Below the pieces are notes generated by a model that was not told the DNA's origin, made no database searches, and saw nothing but the letters and a program-made list of their open reading frames with translations. Of a stretch of DNA of 64,000 nucleotides, positions 1 through 10,403 are shown one piece after another. Location: positions 250,001 to 314,000 of the forward strand of contig CAHIKZ030000027.1 of assembly GCA_903632075.3 (NCBI GenBank), written 5' to 3'. Position numbers and translations under genes: made by a program. The stretch is from Acanthosepion pharaonis. Lineage: Eukaryota > Mollusca > Cephalopoda > Sepiida > Sepiidae. How positions within the stretch are numbered: position 1 is the stretch's first letter; each line of letters starts with the position of its first letter.

Positions 1-340
1 GTAGAGAGTTCGACAGTAGCTGCGAAAAGTCACAGCCTCGGGAGAGCAATCTATTCGACTGTTAATATTTAACGCCTCCTCCCACGAGTGATGTATGTGA
101 CACAAGGCCGAGTTTACCGTGGGTTCTACCGACCCCGTAGGCTCGGCTAAAAATATTCCATTAGAACCCGCATAAACGGATTCAGGGACTATCTACCTCC
201 CTGGATGAAACTTTGCCCTTCGGAAAAGCCTCGTCCGGGTTCCTTTCTGCTCAAGGCAGAGAGTTTAACAGTTTGGCACTCTTCCCCCAAGACTTTCCCT
301 CCTACTAATTTTATAGTAGGCGGAAGAGTCCAACATAATC
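1..340 (+). mobile_element. Structured retroposon, copy 1 (left end cut by window)
   Basis: About 180 bases from position 107 match a second copy at 11954-12158. Shared blocks include ACAAGGCCGA, CCCGTAGGCTC, CTYTGCCCTT and CAGAGAGTTT. The region folds into successive hairpins: GCCGAG with CTCGGC (112-147), GGATGA with TCGTCC around 203-237, TCTGC with GCAGA around 245-260, and CCTACTA with TAGTAGG (301-320). Several stems keep pairing although their bases differ from copy 2, which suggests selection on RNA shape. No protein coding is evident. It could be a SINE or the leader of a larger retroelement; the family is not recognised. Confidence 0.5.
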
Positions 341-555
341 TCTTTAGAGGGAGGACACCACAACACCTTATGCACTCATTGATTTTTCTTAACGTTTGTT
401 GTTAGATAAGCTGTAACCAAACAAATGTTGAAATATCAGCATTTTGAATCGAAGCTCTTTTTTAAAGTGTCCATCAACCTGATATGGTACTTTTCCGAAT
501 ACTTTTAGTCATAACGTGTTTGCTATGATTGCTTACTAATGACGATCTTAAGATT

Positions 556-805
556 TTGTTGCGAGAAACAAAAAGTTATCTCCCTTTGACTAACCCTTTA
601 AAAAGCTGAAAATAGATATATAGATATATATGTTGATTGTTACTAGCAGAATACGTACGTCTTTCTAGTTTGACTGCAAGGAACAAAAGAAGATGTTTGA
701 CTTTCGCGCGTAACGAACTCTCGGGGAGTTCATGAGACTATATATCTATTTTTATCTTTTTAAAGGGTTAGTCAAAGGGAGATAACTTTTTGTCTCTCGC
801 AACAA
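556..805. mobile_element. MITE-like element with ~70-bp terminal inverted repeats
   Basis: Positions 556-625 and 737-805 are near-perfect inverted copies, both carrying TTGTTGCGAGA and GTTATCTCCCTTTGACTAAC. The 110-base interior has no coding potential. Length (about 250 bp) and structure fit a non-autonomous DNA transposon. No clear target duplication was found and the superfamily is unknown. Confidence 0.75.
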
Positions 806-870
806 TTTCTTTTAAATAGCTTTTGTGTTCTTCTAGACTGAAAGGAAGGAAATAGACTCATTAAATTTAT

Positions 871-938
871 GCTCTCACTTTCTCTCTCACTCTCTCTCTC
901 TCTCACACACACTCTCTCTCTCTCTCTCTCTTTCTCTG
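871..938. repeat. (CT)n microsatellite with a CA interruption
   Basis: Alternating CT with short ACACAC interruption. Confidence 0.95.
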
Positions 939-959
939 AACAATGTCTCTTTATAGCAT

Positions 960-1800
960 GGATGTTGTTGCTCCATTAATACTTGCTCTTTTATAGCCTC
1001 TCTTTGTCTTTGTCCTTCTGTCAATTTGCTCAAACTTGCCAAATATGCTTACCCGCCGTTAACCTTCTTTTCTGTGGTTGCAACATTTTTACATTTCCTC
1101 ATAATATATTCCAATAATTCAGCTGTCATTGTCAGCAAAAAATTATTTGAGTTTTATATTCGCCTTGAAACTTCCTCATTTATCACGTGATCTGTCCATA
1201 GTATTATTAGCATTCATTGGCAGAATTATATCACGTCAGTCTCTTTCTTTCTTCATTTGCAGTGAAATTATTATATCACGTCAGTCTCTTTCTTTCTTCA
1301 TTTGCAGTGAAATTATTATATCACGTCAGTCTCTTTCTTTCTTCATTTGCAGTGAAATTATTATATCACGTCAGTCTCTTTCTTTCTTCATTTGCAGTGA
1401 AATTATTCAGCATTCAATTCTTTTTTTAAGATTAGACATTACATAGCAGACTGACACTTACTAATTATTTTTTAACACTTTTTTACTTTACTCATTTTCG
1501 GAAAACTATCTTTTGTTATTTCTATAGACTTTCGACTTTTGATTGTCTATTACTACACTACCCACATAATGGATTTTCCGTGTCTACTTCATTTTGTCGT
1601 CCTCGATACTCATATTTTGGGCTGTCTCTTTTGCTTACAATTCTGTCTTCTTACAATTGAGGTTTCATTGACTACCTTGTCTAATAGTTCTTTCACCTTC
1701 CTTTATAAATTTGTAATCAGCTCAGTGCCATCTGCTTAACATCTGTTGTTAAGGTTACATCCGCTAACGAAATAAATTTGTTAGGTTTTCTCGTCTGTAG
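960..1800 (-). pseudogene. RTE-like LINE reverse transcriptase relic (copy A1)
   Basis: Reading the minus strand gives degraded pieces in the order of a LINE reverse transcriptase tail. First comes an ADGTELI motif near 1740 (a decayed YADD box), then a segment like VKELLDKVVNETS. The ECWTIS-QMKKR segment near 1400 follows, then DHVINEEV near 1190 and IMRK near 1105. Stops and frameshifts are frequent, so it is dead. The family matches seven other copies in this window. The ECWTIS-to-MKKR segment is internally amplified (see 1225-1409). Confidence 0.65.
1225..1409. repeat. 45-bp tandem repeat, 4 copies, inside LINE relic A1
   Basis: The block starting TCACGTCAGTCTC recurs at 1231, 1276, 1321 and 1366, exactly 45 bases apart and nearly identical. 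The unit is a piece of the antisense LINE coding sequence. Because 45 is divisible by 3, several frames stay open across it. Those open frames are by-products, not genes. Confidence 0.95.
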
Positions 1801-2064
1801 AGGTTAAATAAATCTGGCGGGAAAACACATCTTTTTTTATTTTGGTGTGTTCACTTGATTCGCTCTCTATTTGCATGTAAGCCATTTATGACCAAATTTA
1901 AGATATACAATATAGTATAAGAGGGCAATGGTTTTTTTTTGTTTTTGTTTTTTTTATTATTATTATTGCGCATTCAAAATCTTTTAAACAAACCATATAC
2001 AATAGAATAGTGAAGGTGAAAACTTAAAATAGACAACATTATTTTAATATCTATCTAGACGTAT

Positions 2065-2600
2065 TAGGAGGTGCAAGGACGCATCCCAAATACTGGACAG
2101 AGTATTTCTTTGGTAACAAAGAAAAGAATACTGAGTTATTACGTGACATCTGTCATTCTTTACGGCAGCGAATGTTGGACGATTTCCTCAAAGATGAAGA
2201 AGAGACTTGAGGCGACGGAGACGTGGTTCTACAGAAGGATTCTAAGGATATCATGGACCGAACGTGTGAGCAACGATGAGGTCTTAGAGAGGATGCAAAC
2301 AAAGAGGGGGCTTATACCTAATATCAGCAAGAGGCAGCTGAAGTTTCTGGGACACATAATGAGGAAGGAGAGCCTGGTGAATCTAATACTCACGGGTCGA
2401 ATAGAGGGAAAGAGAAACAAGGGAAAACGGCGCGTGACATACCTGGCAGGCTTTAAACAAGTGGATGGCAGAACGTGGTCTGGGGGAGGTGGCAAAGGGA
2501 AGGATTTGTTGAGAGCTGCAAGGGATAAGGGGGGGGGTAGAGAACCATGATCACCCACGTCCTGAAAGGACACGGCACATAGAAAGAAAGAATTTTTATC
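2065..2600 (+). pseudogene. RTE-like LINE, 3' coding end and tail (copy A2)
   Basis: A 159-residue open frame (2071-2550) is the C-terminal region of a LINE endonuclease/reverse transcriptase protein. It contains ILYGSECWTISSKMKKRLEA, WFYRRILRISWTERV, KFLGHIMRKE and TGRIEGKRNKGKRR. After the stop comes the family's 3' end (CACGTCCTGAAAGGACACGG, then a GAAA-type tail near 2585). Polymerase motifs are absent because the copy is 5'-truncated, the usual fate of LINE insertions. It is the best preserved tail of the family here and is not functional by itself. The RTE clade call rests on the recognisable C-terminal region. Confidence 0.85.
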
Positions 2601-3927
2601 AGGGAAAAGATGGCTCAACTCACGTTCGATGTTTATATAAGAAATATTATTATATAGAAATATTATCAAAAAAATGTCCATTGTATCTGAAAAACAGACT
2701 AAAGAAAAAATTTGAAAAAACATTTAATAATTTAAGAAAAACATACCATCAAGTTTTGGACAAAAGATAAACAAACATTTTGAATTGCTTAGTATGCATC
2801 TGTAAGGAAAATATGTAAGTGAAAAGTTAGAATTATTATATAATCATATGCAATTTGAAAGAGAAAAAAGTTGGCTAACGACCAGGTAATTCAATAATCG
2901 TGAGATGTAGAAAGAGAGGCGAGTAAGCACATACCTACAATTTGTTATACCAAAACATACACTGGAAGTGATTATTTGTATTAAAATAGACATAAGTACA
3001 CACAAGAAAACATAGTAAGAGACTTTCTGATACTAAGAATAAAAACGTTAAATCGGCTTAATTCAAGATCTTTTTTTCTCTTTGTAACTTGGAAGAAATT
3101 TTAGAGTCGGGTAATAAATCATTGGAAAATATTTTCTGCAAATTATTTCGGTGGAAAAATATATATTTTATATATTTCAATAGCAATCAAAGTTTAGTTT
3201 GATAGGATAGACTACATTATTTTCTTTGATGAATGATATTAATGGTGTAATGTTCTATTCTGTCAACAATGAAACAATTTTCATTTAGCCATCATGGTTT
3301 CTTTATTCAATCAATTCAAGATAGAATTCTCGAAAATATCAATTATGCGTCTCAATTTAGTCAGCCATAATAAAAAAAAAATACATATGGAAGCATTAAA
3401 ACGTACGTCTAGAGATAAAGTTCCCAATTTACATAATGGATTTTTTAACGGCAGAATTACCGCAGACCCATTATTATTATTATTTCTATTTAACCTTTTT
3501 CGCTCAGTTTTCTATCGTTTACCAAACTTATTTATAAAGGAATTACTTATATCAAAACACAAATATAATATATTTATGTGCGTTTTGCTTCATTGTTTAT
3601 TCCTTCAAGTTTTCTTCGTTTATCTCCTTTTAATTGATCTTGTGACATACTAGATTTTTTGTGCGTTTCGTTTCATTGTTTGTTCCTTCAAGTTTTATTC
3701 GTTTACTTTTTTATTAATCGTATGATATTGATAGAAATCAATTGATAAGTCACTCATGTCCTGATCAAATAATGTTTTTCATTTTCAATGATTATAGCCA
3801 ACCCATATCGTATTCATAGTGTATTTTATTTTATAATTGCTATGTACTTGTTTTTATACTAATGAACGTACTTTACTAATTAGAAGTCATTTTTAATAAG
3901 TTATAATTTTTTTATACATTTCTGCAG
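2601..3927. other. AT-rich DNA without recognised feature
   Basis: No supported gene or known repeat. A 119-residue plus-strand frame at 3294-3653 is AT-driven and resembles no family I recognise. Positions 3590-3640 and 3655-3705 share a short duplicated phrase (TTTCATTGTTTGTTCCTTCA-like). Confidence 0.5.
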
Positions 3928-4024
3928 AAAATGACAACAATATGGGAAAAGAAAAAGACAAAAAGGAAAAAAAGCAATGAATCCAGTTCGTCATGGAAAA
4001 TAAAAACTGTGGAAAAAAGAAAGG
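3928..4024 (+). CDS. Candidate internal exon of an unknown host gene (exon A)
   Basis: The exon is preceded by a pyrimidine-rich acceptor (TTTTTTTATACATTTCTGCAG) and ends at a strong donor (GG then GTGAGT). Read in phase 0 it encodes about 32 residues without stop, beginning KMTTIWEKKKTKRKK and continuing serine-rich then lysine-rich. It ends in phase 1. The next candidate exon (4198-4276) starts in the matching phase after a 173-base intron. The peptide is basic and low-complexity, so no family can be named. It could be host or part of an unrecognised element; the evidence is splice signals plus phase agreement only. Confidence 0.4.
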
Positions 4025-4197
4025 GTGAGTATATGACATGTAAAAAGAGGTGTCTCCTGCACCAAAAATGTTTATCATGTGTTTATGGAACATTTGTTTG
4101 TTTTCTGAGTTTTAATTAGAACACTGGGATAATTCCTCACTTTTGATTAAAAAAAAATTGCCATTGAGTTGCGTAACTAATACATTGGATATTTCAG

Positions 4198-4276
4198 ATT
4201 TTTCATTGCAAAAATCTAATGACAGCTCGACAGATGAAAAATTGTCTGGAATCTGTCCTCCAAGAAAGACATCTTT
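4198..4276 (+). CDS. Candidate internal exon of an unknown host gene (exon B)
   Basis: The acceptor is GGATATTTCAG with a branch-point-like AACTAAT about 20 bases upstream; the donor is GTAAGC. Joined in phase to exon A it continues without stop for about 26 residues (starting DFSLQKSNDSS, ending PPRKTS) and leaves in phase 2. The sequence is polar and acidic/serine-rich and no domain is recognised. Neither flanking 500 bases shows a further convincing exon. Confidence 0.4.
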
Positions 4277-4432
4277 GTAAGCAGGCCATTACTGGAACAC
4301 TGATTTTTTGAGCGCTTGATGAAATCTAAAACATTTCTTGTACTGGATATTTTCTTCTGTACACAATTCGACGCGGATGGGAAACAAATAGATGTTCCAA
4401 GTAGCAGTGGTAGATTATTGATACAGTGGAAC

Positions 4433-4520
4433 TTCGGTTCACGAATTTAATTCGTTTCTGAAGGCTGTTCGTAACCCGAAATGTTCGTAAACCGAAACAA
4501 TTTTTCAAAAATAAAATGTA
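4433..4520. mobile_element. One end of a pogo/mariner-like MITE
   Basis: It begins ACAGTGGAACTTCGGTTC and carries several subterminal repeats of the form GTTCGTAAMCCGAAA, typical of terminal regions of Tc1/pogo-type MITEs. The opposite end is not visible, so this is probably a truncated copy. Confidence 0.45.
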
Positions 4521-5093
4521 AAAGAAAAAATGTAATATATTAAAGAATAAAAAGAAACACTACCACATCATCCGCAAACTTTACGTCTTCTGTCATCACA
4601 TAGAGAGAGAAAAGAAAAATGAGAAATAGAAATGTTTCCCGGTAACGGCAGGGTTTCAGGGAAGTCGGTCTTTACCTGAGATAAGCCACAGAGACTTATA
4701 TTAAATTTGTTATAACTGATCCATACACTGAGGTATTTGAAATGTTTAGTATTTACTAATTCTACATCCTGAATTTTTATGATAGATTCGGGATACTATT
4801 CCAATTCAATATCATTGTTTTATGTTTTGGAAATGTCTATCTTCAGTTTCGTGGAATACACTGTACAGAATGTTTATTTTTGTACAAGATCATTTTTCCT
4901 ATGACTACTTATGTCTTCAGCATAGTTGCCTTCATCATCAGTACATTGGTCACCGAGTAGAAGACAGGATTTATGTTTCAAGTAGATTTTATTGTTTCAG
5001 TATCAATCGGTTATACGTTTCACATTAAAGAAGCGGTATCCAAGTGAATATATGTCTCGGTCCTCTGAATGTAAATATTTGCAATATAAATAT
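4521..5093. other. AT-rich DNA without recognised feature
   Basis: No supported gene or repeat was seen in this stretch. Confidence 0.4.
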
Positions 5094-5352
5094 AAGGTGT
5101 TCCAAAAGTCATACAACAATTGGCAGAAAACATAAACTTGTGAAATAGAAACCAGAGGGAATATGCATGATATCATCTTCCATAATTCAACCAATACAAT
5201 TTCTTAATAATATATTGTCACATACAGAAACACAATTCAACCAATACAATTTCTTAATAATATATTGTCACATACAGAAACACAATTCCATTTGGTAAAA
5301 AAATATAAAATCTACAAGGTTATCAATGGTAATGAGACTTTTCGAACACCCT
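5094..5352. mobile_element. Mariner-like MITE, copy 1
   Basis: The ends are inverted copies: AGGTGTTCCAAAAGTC at the left and, on the other strand, AGGGTGTTCGAAAAGTC at the right, next to TA. No coding. A 50-bp internal segment starting ATTCAACCAATAC is tandemly duplicated at 5184 and 5234. Confidence 0.7.
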
Positions 5353-5368
5353 TTGTATCTCCAGACAC

Positions 5369-5369
<1 letters not shown>

Positions 5370-5418
<49 letters not shown>
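5370..5418. repeat. (GATA)n microsatellite
   Basis: Twelve uninterrupted GATA units. Confidence 0.98.
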
Positions 5419-5420
<2 letters not shown>

Positions 5421-5708
5421 CACTTTAAATAGTTTATATCTTAGTTGGTGTCTTATTGAACAATCAGAATTATATTTATATATACTTATATTACAAATAC
5501 TAATTCGCAATTCTTGTTTTCACATAAAATATACTTCAGAATACATCCGATATTTGCTCACATATTATAAGTTGGTTCATTTAATTTGAACGAAACTATG
5601 TATTCTGGAATTGAGTCGACATGTTCACTGTCTTAATGTTGCTTGGTCGACTGTGAGAAATAATTTGATAAATCAGAAAAGAAACTGTTTGAACAAAGTT
5701 AAACTACA

Positions 5709-5915
5709 GAGTGTTCCACAAGTCGCGGGACAATTAGCAAAAAACATACACTCGTGAAATAGCAACCAGAGAGAATTTGCATCACATCATCTACCATAAT
5801 TCGAACAATAAAATTTCTTCATGATATATTGTCACATACAGAAACATGATTCCATTGAGTAAATAAATATAAAATTCGCAAGGTTTTTGAATGGTAATGC
5901 GACTTTTAGAAGATA
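5709..5915. mobile_element. Mariner-like MITE, copy 2
   Basis: It aligns over its length with 5094-5352 (GTGTTCCACAAGTC start, shared ATATTGTCACATACAGAAACA core) but lacks the 50-bp internal duplication. The right terminal repeat is eroded. Confidence 0.6.
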
Positions 5916-6249
5916 TTTGGAATTGAATTATTTTGATCACATTTTGACCATTAGGAAGATTAAGAAAAAAAATACATTCTTTTTCTTATTTTTTAAATAC
6001 TTTTAATCTCAGCGATTTTTTATTATGATGACTTAACACAGGTGTTTACATACAAGTGAAATCGTTTAATTAGGTGAATTTATCTATCAGCTATTAAATA
6101 CATGTAAAATTCCACTTACCAAAGTGAAAATCTTAGTTATCTTGGAGGTTTTCTTGATTTTATGATATAGTCTACAGTTTACAATTATTTTCACCTGACA
6201 AGATTGGGTGATCGTTGAATGTCCAATATACTAATCAGATATTTGCGCA

Positions 6250-6250
<1 letters not shown>

Positions 6251-6302
<52 letters not shown>
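6251..6302. repeat. (TA)n microsatellite
   Basis: 26 TA units. Confidence 0.99.
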
Positions 6303-6306
<4 letters not shown>

Positions 6307-6400
6307 TGAAAGCGGAGACTTAAGAAATCCATGGTAATATTTTATTTCGCAAAACTGATACTTCAGTTTCGTCTCATCAGACCAAAATCAATTTCAACAA
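6303..6400 (-). other. Degenerate hammerhead-like terminus beside (TA)n
   Basis: The minus strand reads CTGATGA-GAC-GAAAC with an AACTG/CAGTT stem following. This is the order of hammerhead core boxes, but stem II is collapsed to three bases. It resembles ends of Penelope-like pseudo-LTRs elsewhere in the window and is presumably inactive. Confidence 0.35.
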
Positions 6401-6778
6401 TAAATGGATTTAAAATTTTACCAGGCACAAAAGAAATATTCAAACATAAATTATGTTTTAAAATATAGATTTAAAATGAAAGAAGGAAAAAGAAAGAAAA
6501 AGAAAAGGGGAGAAAAACAGAGAGATGTCTGTCTAGAGAAATATATAGAAAAGGAAACCTTTGTGGATGAGAGTAGACAGGTTGACCTATTTACATAGGA
6601 TGTGAGCAGTGAAGTAGAGAGGGTATCTTCAAGGGGGAACAGAGGAAAGAGACAAAGGGAAGAGAGCAAAGGAAAAAGAAAGGAAAGAGGAAGAAAAGAG
6701 AAAGAAAGGGAAAACTTGAGGGATGATTCAGAACAAGTAATCGTCGATGTTTAAAATCGAATATATTCGAAAACTTTC

Positions 6779-6833
6779 TGTTCAATGCATGTAGTTATTT
6801 ATTGATGTAGTAAATAACTACATGCATTGAACA
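6779..6833. repeat. Perfect 23-bp hairpin
   Basis: TGTTCAATGCATGTAGTTAT and its exact complement flank a 9-base loop (TTGATGTAG). No protein coding. It could be a foldback element or a small-RNA hairpin; nothing decides between them. Confidence 0.8.
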
Positions 6834-7053
6834 AAAAAATTTCATAATATACCATATAAATATATATCTACATATGAGTAAATATGTACACTAAATACAT
6901 TTATATTTACACTAGCACGTATACAACTGTACGTGCTAATATATGTTAAAAAATATAATATATATGTGCATGTGTATTTTATTGCTTGTATGTATCGATA
7001 TTTTATTCCTATATGCCTGTGTAAACACACAACATAATTGTAGGCATACACAA

Positions 7054-7054
<1 letters not shown>

Positions 7055-7126
<72 letters not shown>
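7055..7126. repeat. Compound (CA)n(TA)n microsatellite
   Basis: CA to about 7084, then TA. Confidence 0.98.
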
Positions 7127-7129
<3 letters not shown>

Positions 7130-7301
7130 TATAGAATATTACATTCGAACATATGTAGCCACTACATCACGGCATCCGTGTTTCGATGCCCATCAGTAAC
7201 ATCTCATCACCGCCCGATGAGATACTATTGATTGGCATCGAAACATGGATGCATTGATGTAGCTGTTACATATGTTCGAATGTAATATCCTATAATAAAG
7301 A
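7127..7301. mobile_element. Palindromic foldback MITE
   Basis: The whole 175-bp element is an imperfect palindrome. The left arm (ATTACATTCGAACATATGTA, TACATCA, GTTTCGATGCC) is mirrored by the right arm, and even the centre (CTCATCACCGCCCGATGAG) pairs. It lies between (TA)n tracts with TATAATA at both borders. Superfamily unknown. Confidence 0.8.
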
Positions 7302-7389
7302 ATTATCGCTCTACTATTGTATCGAGACCCCATTTTTAAATTAATGTATGAACGTTTGAATTTATATTTAATTGCTCTCATTTCATTTG

Positions 7390-7391
<2 letters not shown>

Positions 7392-7444
<53 letters not shown>
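7392..7444. repeat. (TA)n microsatellite
   Basis: Pure TA tract. Confidence 0.99.
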
Positions 7445-7447
<3 letters not shown>

Positions 7448-8670
7448 CTTATTTACTTGTCTGGTATGCGTACGTATGTTCTAGTCATTCGCTTTTGTGA
7501 GTAGTGAAAGTTGTAATAGGCTTAATTTATCTCGACTTCCTATCCGATAAAACTCCAATGGACGGCTGCTTTGGATCACAAATTATATGGCTGGTTTAAA
7601 AAAGAAAAACTGAAATGAGTAAATACGCAGCATCAGCTGAACACAACTCCAGATACATTTACGTATACAACACCAACACACACACACACACACACACACG
7701 CACATACACATTTATATACATACACACATGCCTTTTCGTTTCTGTTCACTTAAATATGCACCCACGTACACATTCTCATAAGTTTCGGTTCTGAAACACC
7801 AGTGACACACGTTGTTCAGGTGAGTGTAATTGTATCCGTTTTCTATCTTTCTGCGCTAGAAGATTAATGCGACTGCTTAAGCCACTGCATATTTAATCCC
7901 TGCGATTTACGCATCCACTACTGACATTTGTCTGACAGTAAGATTTTTCTAATGTATTTATTCATTTTAGCACTTGTAAAGAGATTTAAAAATCGGTCTT
8001 CCACTTCACCTGGCTTTTTCCCCATGAAAAATCATTTTATTCTATTTTCCATATTTCAAACAAAAGCAAAATGATGCCATATGTATTTGTAAATGTTTTT
8101 ATCACAGCAAAATAACAACGAAATGAATCGGTCACATTTATCAAATATGTATAAACGTTAATACATTTTCCCCTTATAAAATATTTTTCTTCAATATTTA
8201 TTTCTACTTACGATGATCTGACTTTTATTCTTATTAAAAATTTTTTTAATTGTTTGGCTTATACAATAACTGCACACATTGTAATTCTTAACATACACAC
8301 ACTTAACACACAAGAATAAGAATCAACACACACTCACGTAAATCTTGAAGCAGTTGTACCTGGTTTGCAATGTTGCATGTATGCATTTTTCATTTCTCTG
8401 GGATTAATATACAAATATCTCACCTTTTGTTTTCAAATTTCGTTCAACATTTTAAAGAATTTTACTTATTCATAAAATCCGTGATTTTTTTTTTTTTTTT
8501 TTTTGCTTGTTTATCACGCCGAATTGATATTAGATTACTACAATTGTAAATGAACTAACTTTAATCTACTTAATTTTTTTCCGGTAAAAAAATTGATATT
8601 TGATAACGGTGATCAGATCAATGAAAGAATATAAGTAAAATTAACCTTTCCCTTGATAAGGAAGTTGTGA
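7445..8670. other. AT-rich spacer with small simple repeats
   Basis: Contains a CA tract (7676-7700) and a T run (8488-8505). No gene or element recognised. Confidence 0.5.
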
Positions 8671-8940
8671 GCTAATATAGGATAGCGGCTCGAATTGAGA
8701 AATCAGAGAGCCGAGTTCAAATTTCAGTCGAAACCATTACATTCATTTACATGCTAATACTCTTGGGAAAGGTATGTATCCTCTTCTTCTCCCCCCCCCG
8801 GCCAGTAAATACTATGGGTAAATAGCAGGACAGACCTAATTCTATAGCCTTGGATGGCAACTGGTCTACCGCAGAAAGAAATGGCAACCTAAAAAAATTC
8901 TGTCTCGTCAGTCATATATACGCATGGCACATAACTATAA
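8671..8940 (+). mobile_element. tRNA-derived SINE, copy 1
   Basis: The head carries an A-box-like GGATAGCGGCTCGA and a B-box-like GAGTTCAAATTTC, the internal promoter of RNA polymerase III in tRNA genes. The body has family blocks seen in three other copies: CATTACATTCA, GGTAAATAGCAGGACAG, ACTGGTCTACCGCAGAAAGA and AATGGCAACCT. The B box is mutated, so transcription is unlikely. The tail near 8920-8940 lacks part of the terminal palindrome seen at 59690. Confidence 0.8.
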
Positions 8941-9696
8941 TATATAGCAGACTCATCTGATTCAATAAGCACTAAGTTGCGACTTATTTGTTTCTTAAGC
9001 ACCTATGATTTACTTGATCACAAAACCGATATATTTACTTATAGACGAAGGTTTCGTATCGGATTGAAGTGACTCAGCAATATTTTACTAAATGAGTGAA
9101 TGTGATGAATTTCCTACCATTCTTTACAGTAAAGATTTTTCTTGAAGCCGTTCTTTATAGAAATGTTTACATTGATTAATATAAATATGTCGATATATTG
9201 GTTCATAGATAGTAATTCTTTAACAGCATGTGTGACAATTCCCTCACTTCGCCAAAATAAAGTTAATGCTACATGTTGCCTTATCAAATGACGAATGATT
9301 ATTTTTGCATAAAAATATCATTATTACTAGCAAATACCATCAAAAGTTAATTATTCTTAAAACATACAAACTTTCAAAAAGAGTGAAATACATATGTTAA
9401 GATCTGTATTTAGCAACACAACTTCTAGAAGATTTTCCTCGTCTGAATGATTGCAATAAAAATAATAAAGCCAATATCAAAAGCGCAAATCAAAAGAAAA
9501 TACGTTTAATGATTAGTGAAATCATTTAAAATTAAACATTAGTAGAAAGCTTGTATTTACTATTGATTTTTTATTGTCTAAAATATATAAGACATATTTT
9601 GTCTTCTATTGCAAAGGTGTTTCTAAGAATATTGATAGGTTCTGCTAATTCAGATTAATAGTAAAACGAAAAAGGTTGAAGCATTTATGAGAATCA
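8941..9696. other. AT-rich DNA without recognised feature
   Basis: No supported gene or repeat was seen in this stretch. Confidence 0.4.
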
Positions 9697-10403
9697 CCGT
9701 AATTTCTCGAAAATAATACACATTTTTTTTACTGTAAATTACAGGGGTGCGTATTATAAATAGGTTTAAACAAAAATATTTTTCCGTTATTTGATTTATA
9801 ATAATAAATACGTACTTGTTGTTCTAAAATAAGAAAGATATCATTATTTTCATTTTAAATCTAACAATAATAATTATAACATTTTTTGTCAATAAATTTG
9901 TTTATCAGTAACTGTATTTTTTATTTATCGAAAAAATAAAAAATCTATATAAAGGCCAATTTCGAAGAAAAAAGGATATCAAGTTAAGAATTTATTGAAA
10001 TTTTAATTTTCATCATCATCACTTTCTATTATAGAATCAATATCTAAATTGTCATTAAACAAATTATCATTCACAATATTATCTTCGTCCTGTTCAAAAT
10101 TATTTTCGGCCTCTTCATTCACTTGCCAAAGGATGTCATCTTCAAAGCCATCCATGGCTGTCGTGAGTCAACACTTGTTATATTTATCGGGAAAACCGCA
10201 TCGTAATTTTCAACATAATTCTAGCCGCTTAGTTTCGATTTTATTCTTAATCTCAAGGTCGACAAAATGTCTTCGTAATTATTTTTTTGACAAAATTTAT
10301 AAATGCGTATTATACATAGGGATAGATATATTTCTTAATTTTTGGATCATTTGTTGGAATGTGTATTATTTATGGGTGCGTATTATTTTCGAGAAATTAC
10401 AGT
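9697..10403. mobile_element. Pogo-like DNA transposon remnant
   Basis: Terminal inverted repeats CYGTAATTTCTCGAAAATAA lie at both ends, and subterminal GGGTGCGTATTAT motifs recur in both orientations. About 700 bp long, internally deleted. The inside keeps the last part of a transposase gene on the minus strand (10003-10155). Confidence 0.7.
10003..10155 (-). pseudogene. Pogo/Tigger-like transposase, C-terminal acidic tail
   Basis: The minus strand encodes about 50 residues beginning MDGFEDDILWQ and ending ESDDDEN then stop. This glycine-aspartate-rich, acidic end is typical of pogo/Tigger-type DDE transposases. The catalytic domain is missing, and an in-frame stop stands just upstream. The sequence lies within matching terminal inverted repeats, which supports the assignment. 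Confidence 0.55.

Noticed and set aside
2229..2723. 164-residue minus-strand frame
   Set aside because: Antisense shadow of LINE copy A2.
3294..3653. 119-residue plus-strand frame as a gene
   Set aside because: AT-driven composition, no domain, no splice or promoter support.
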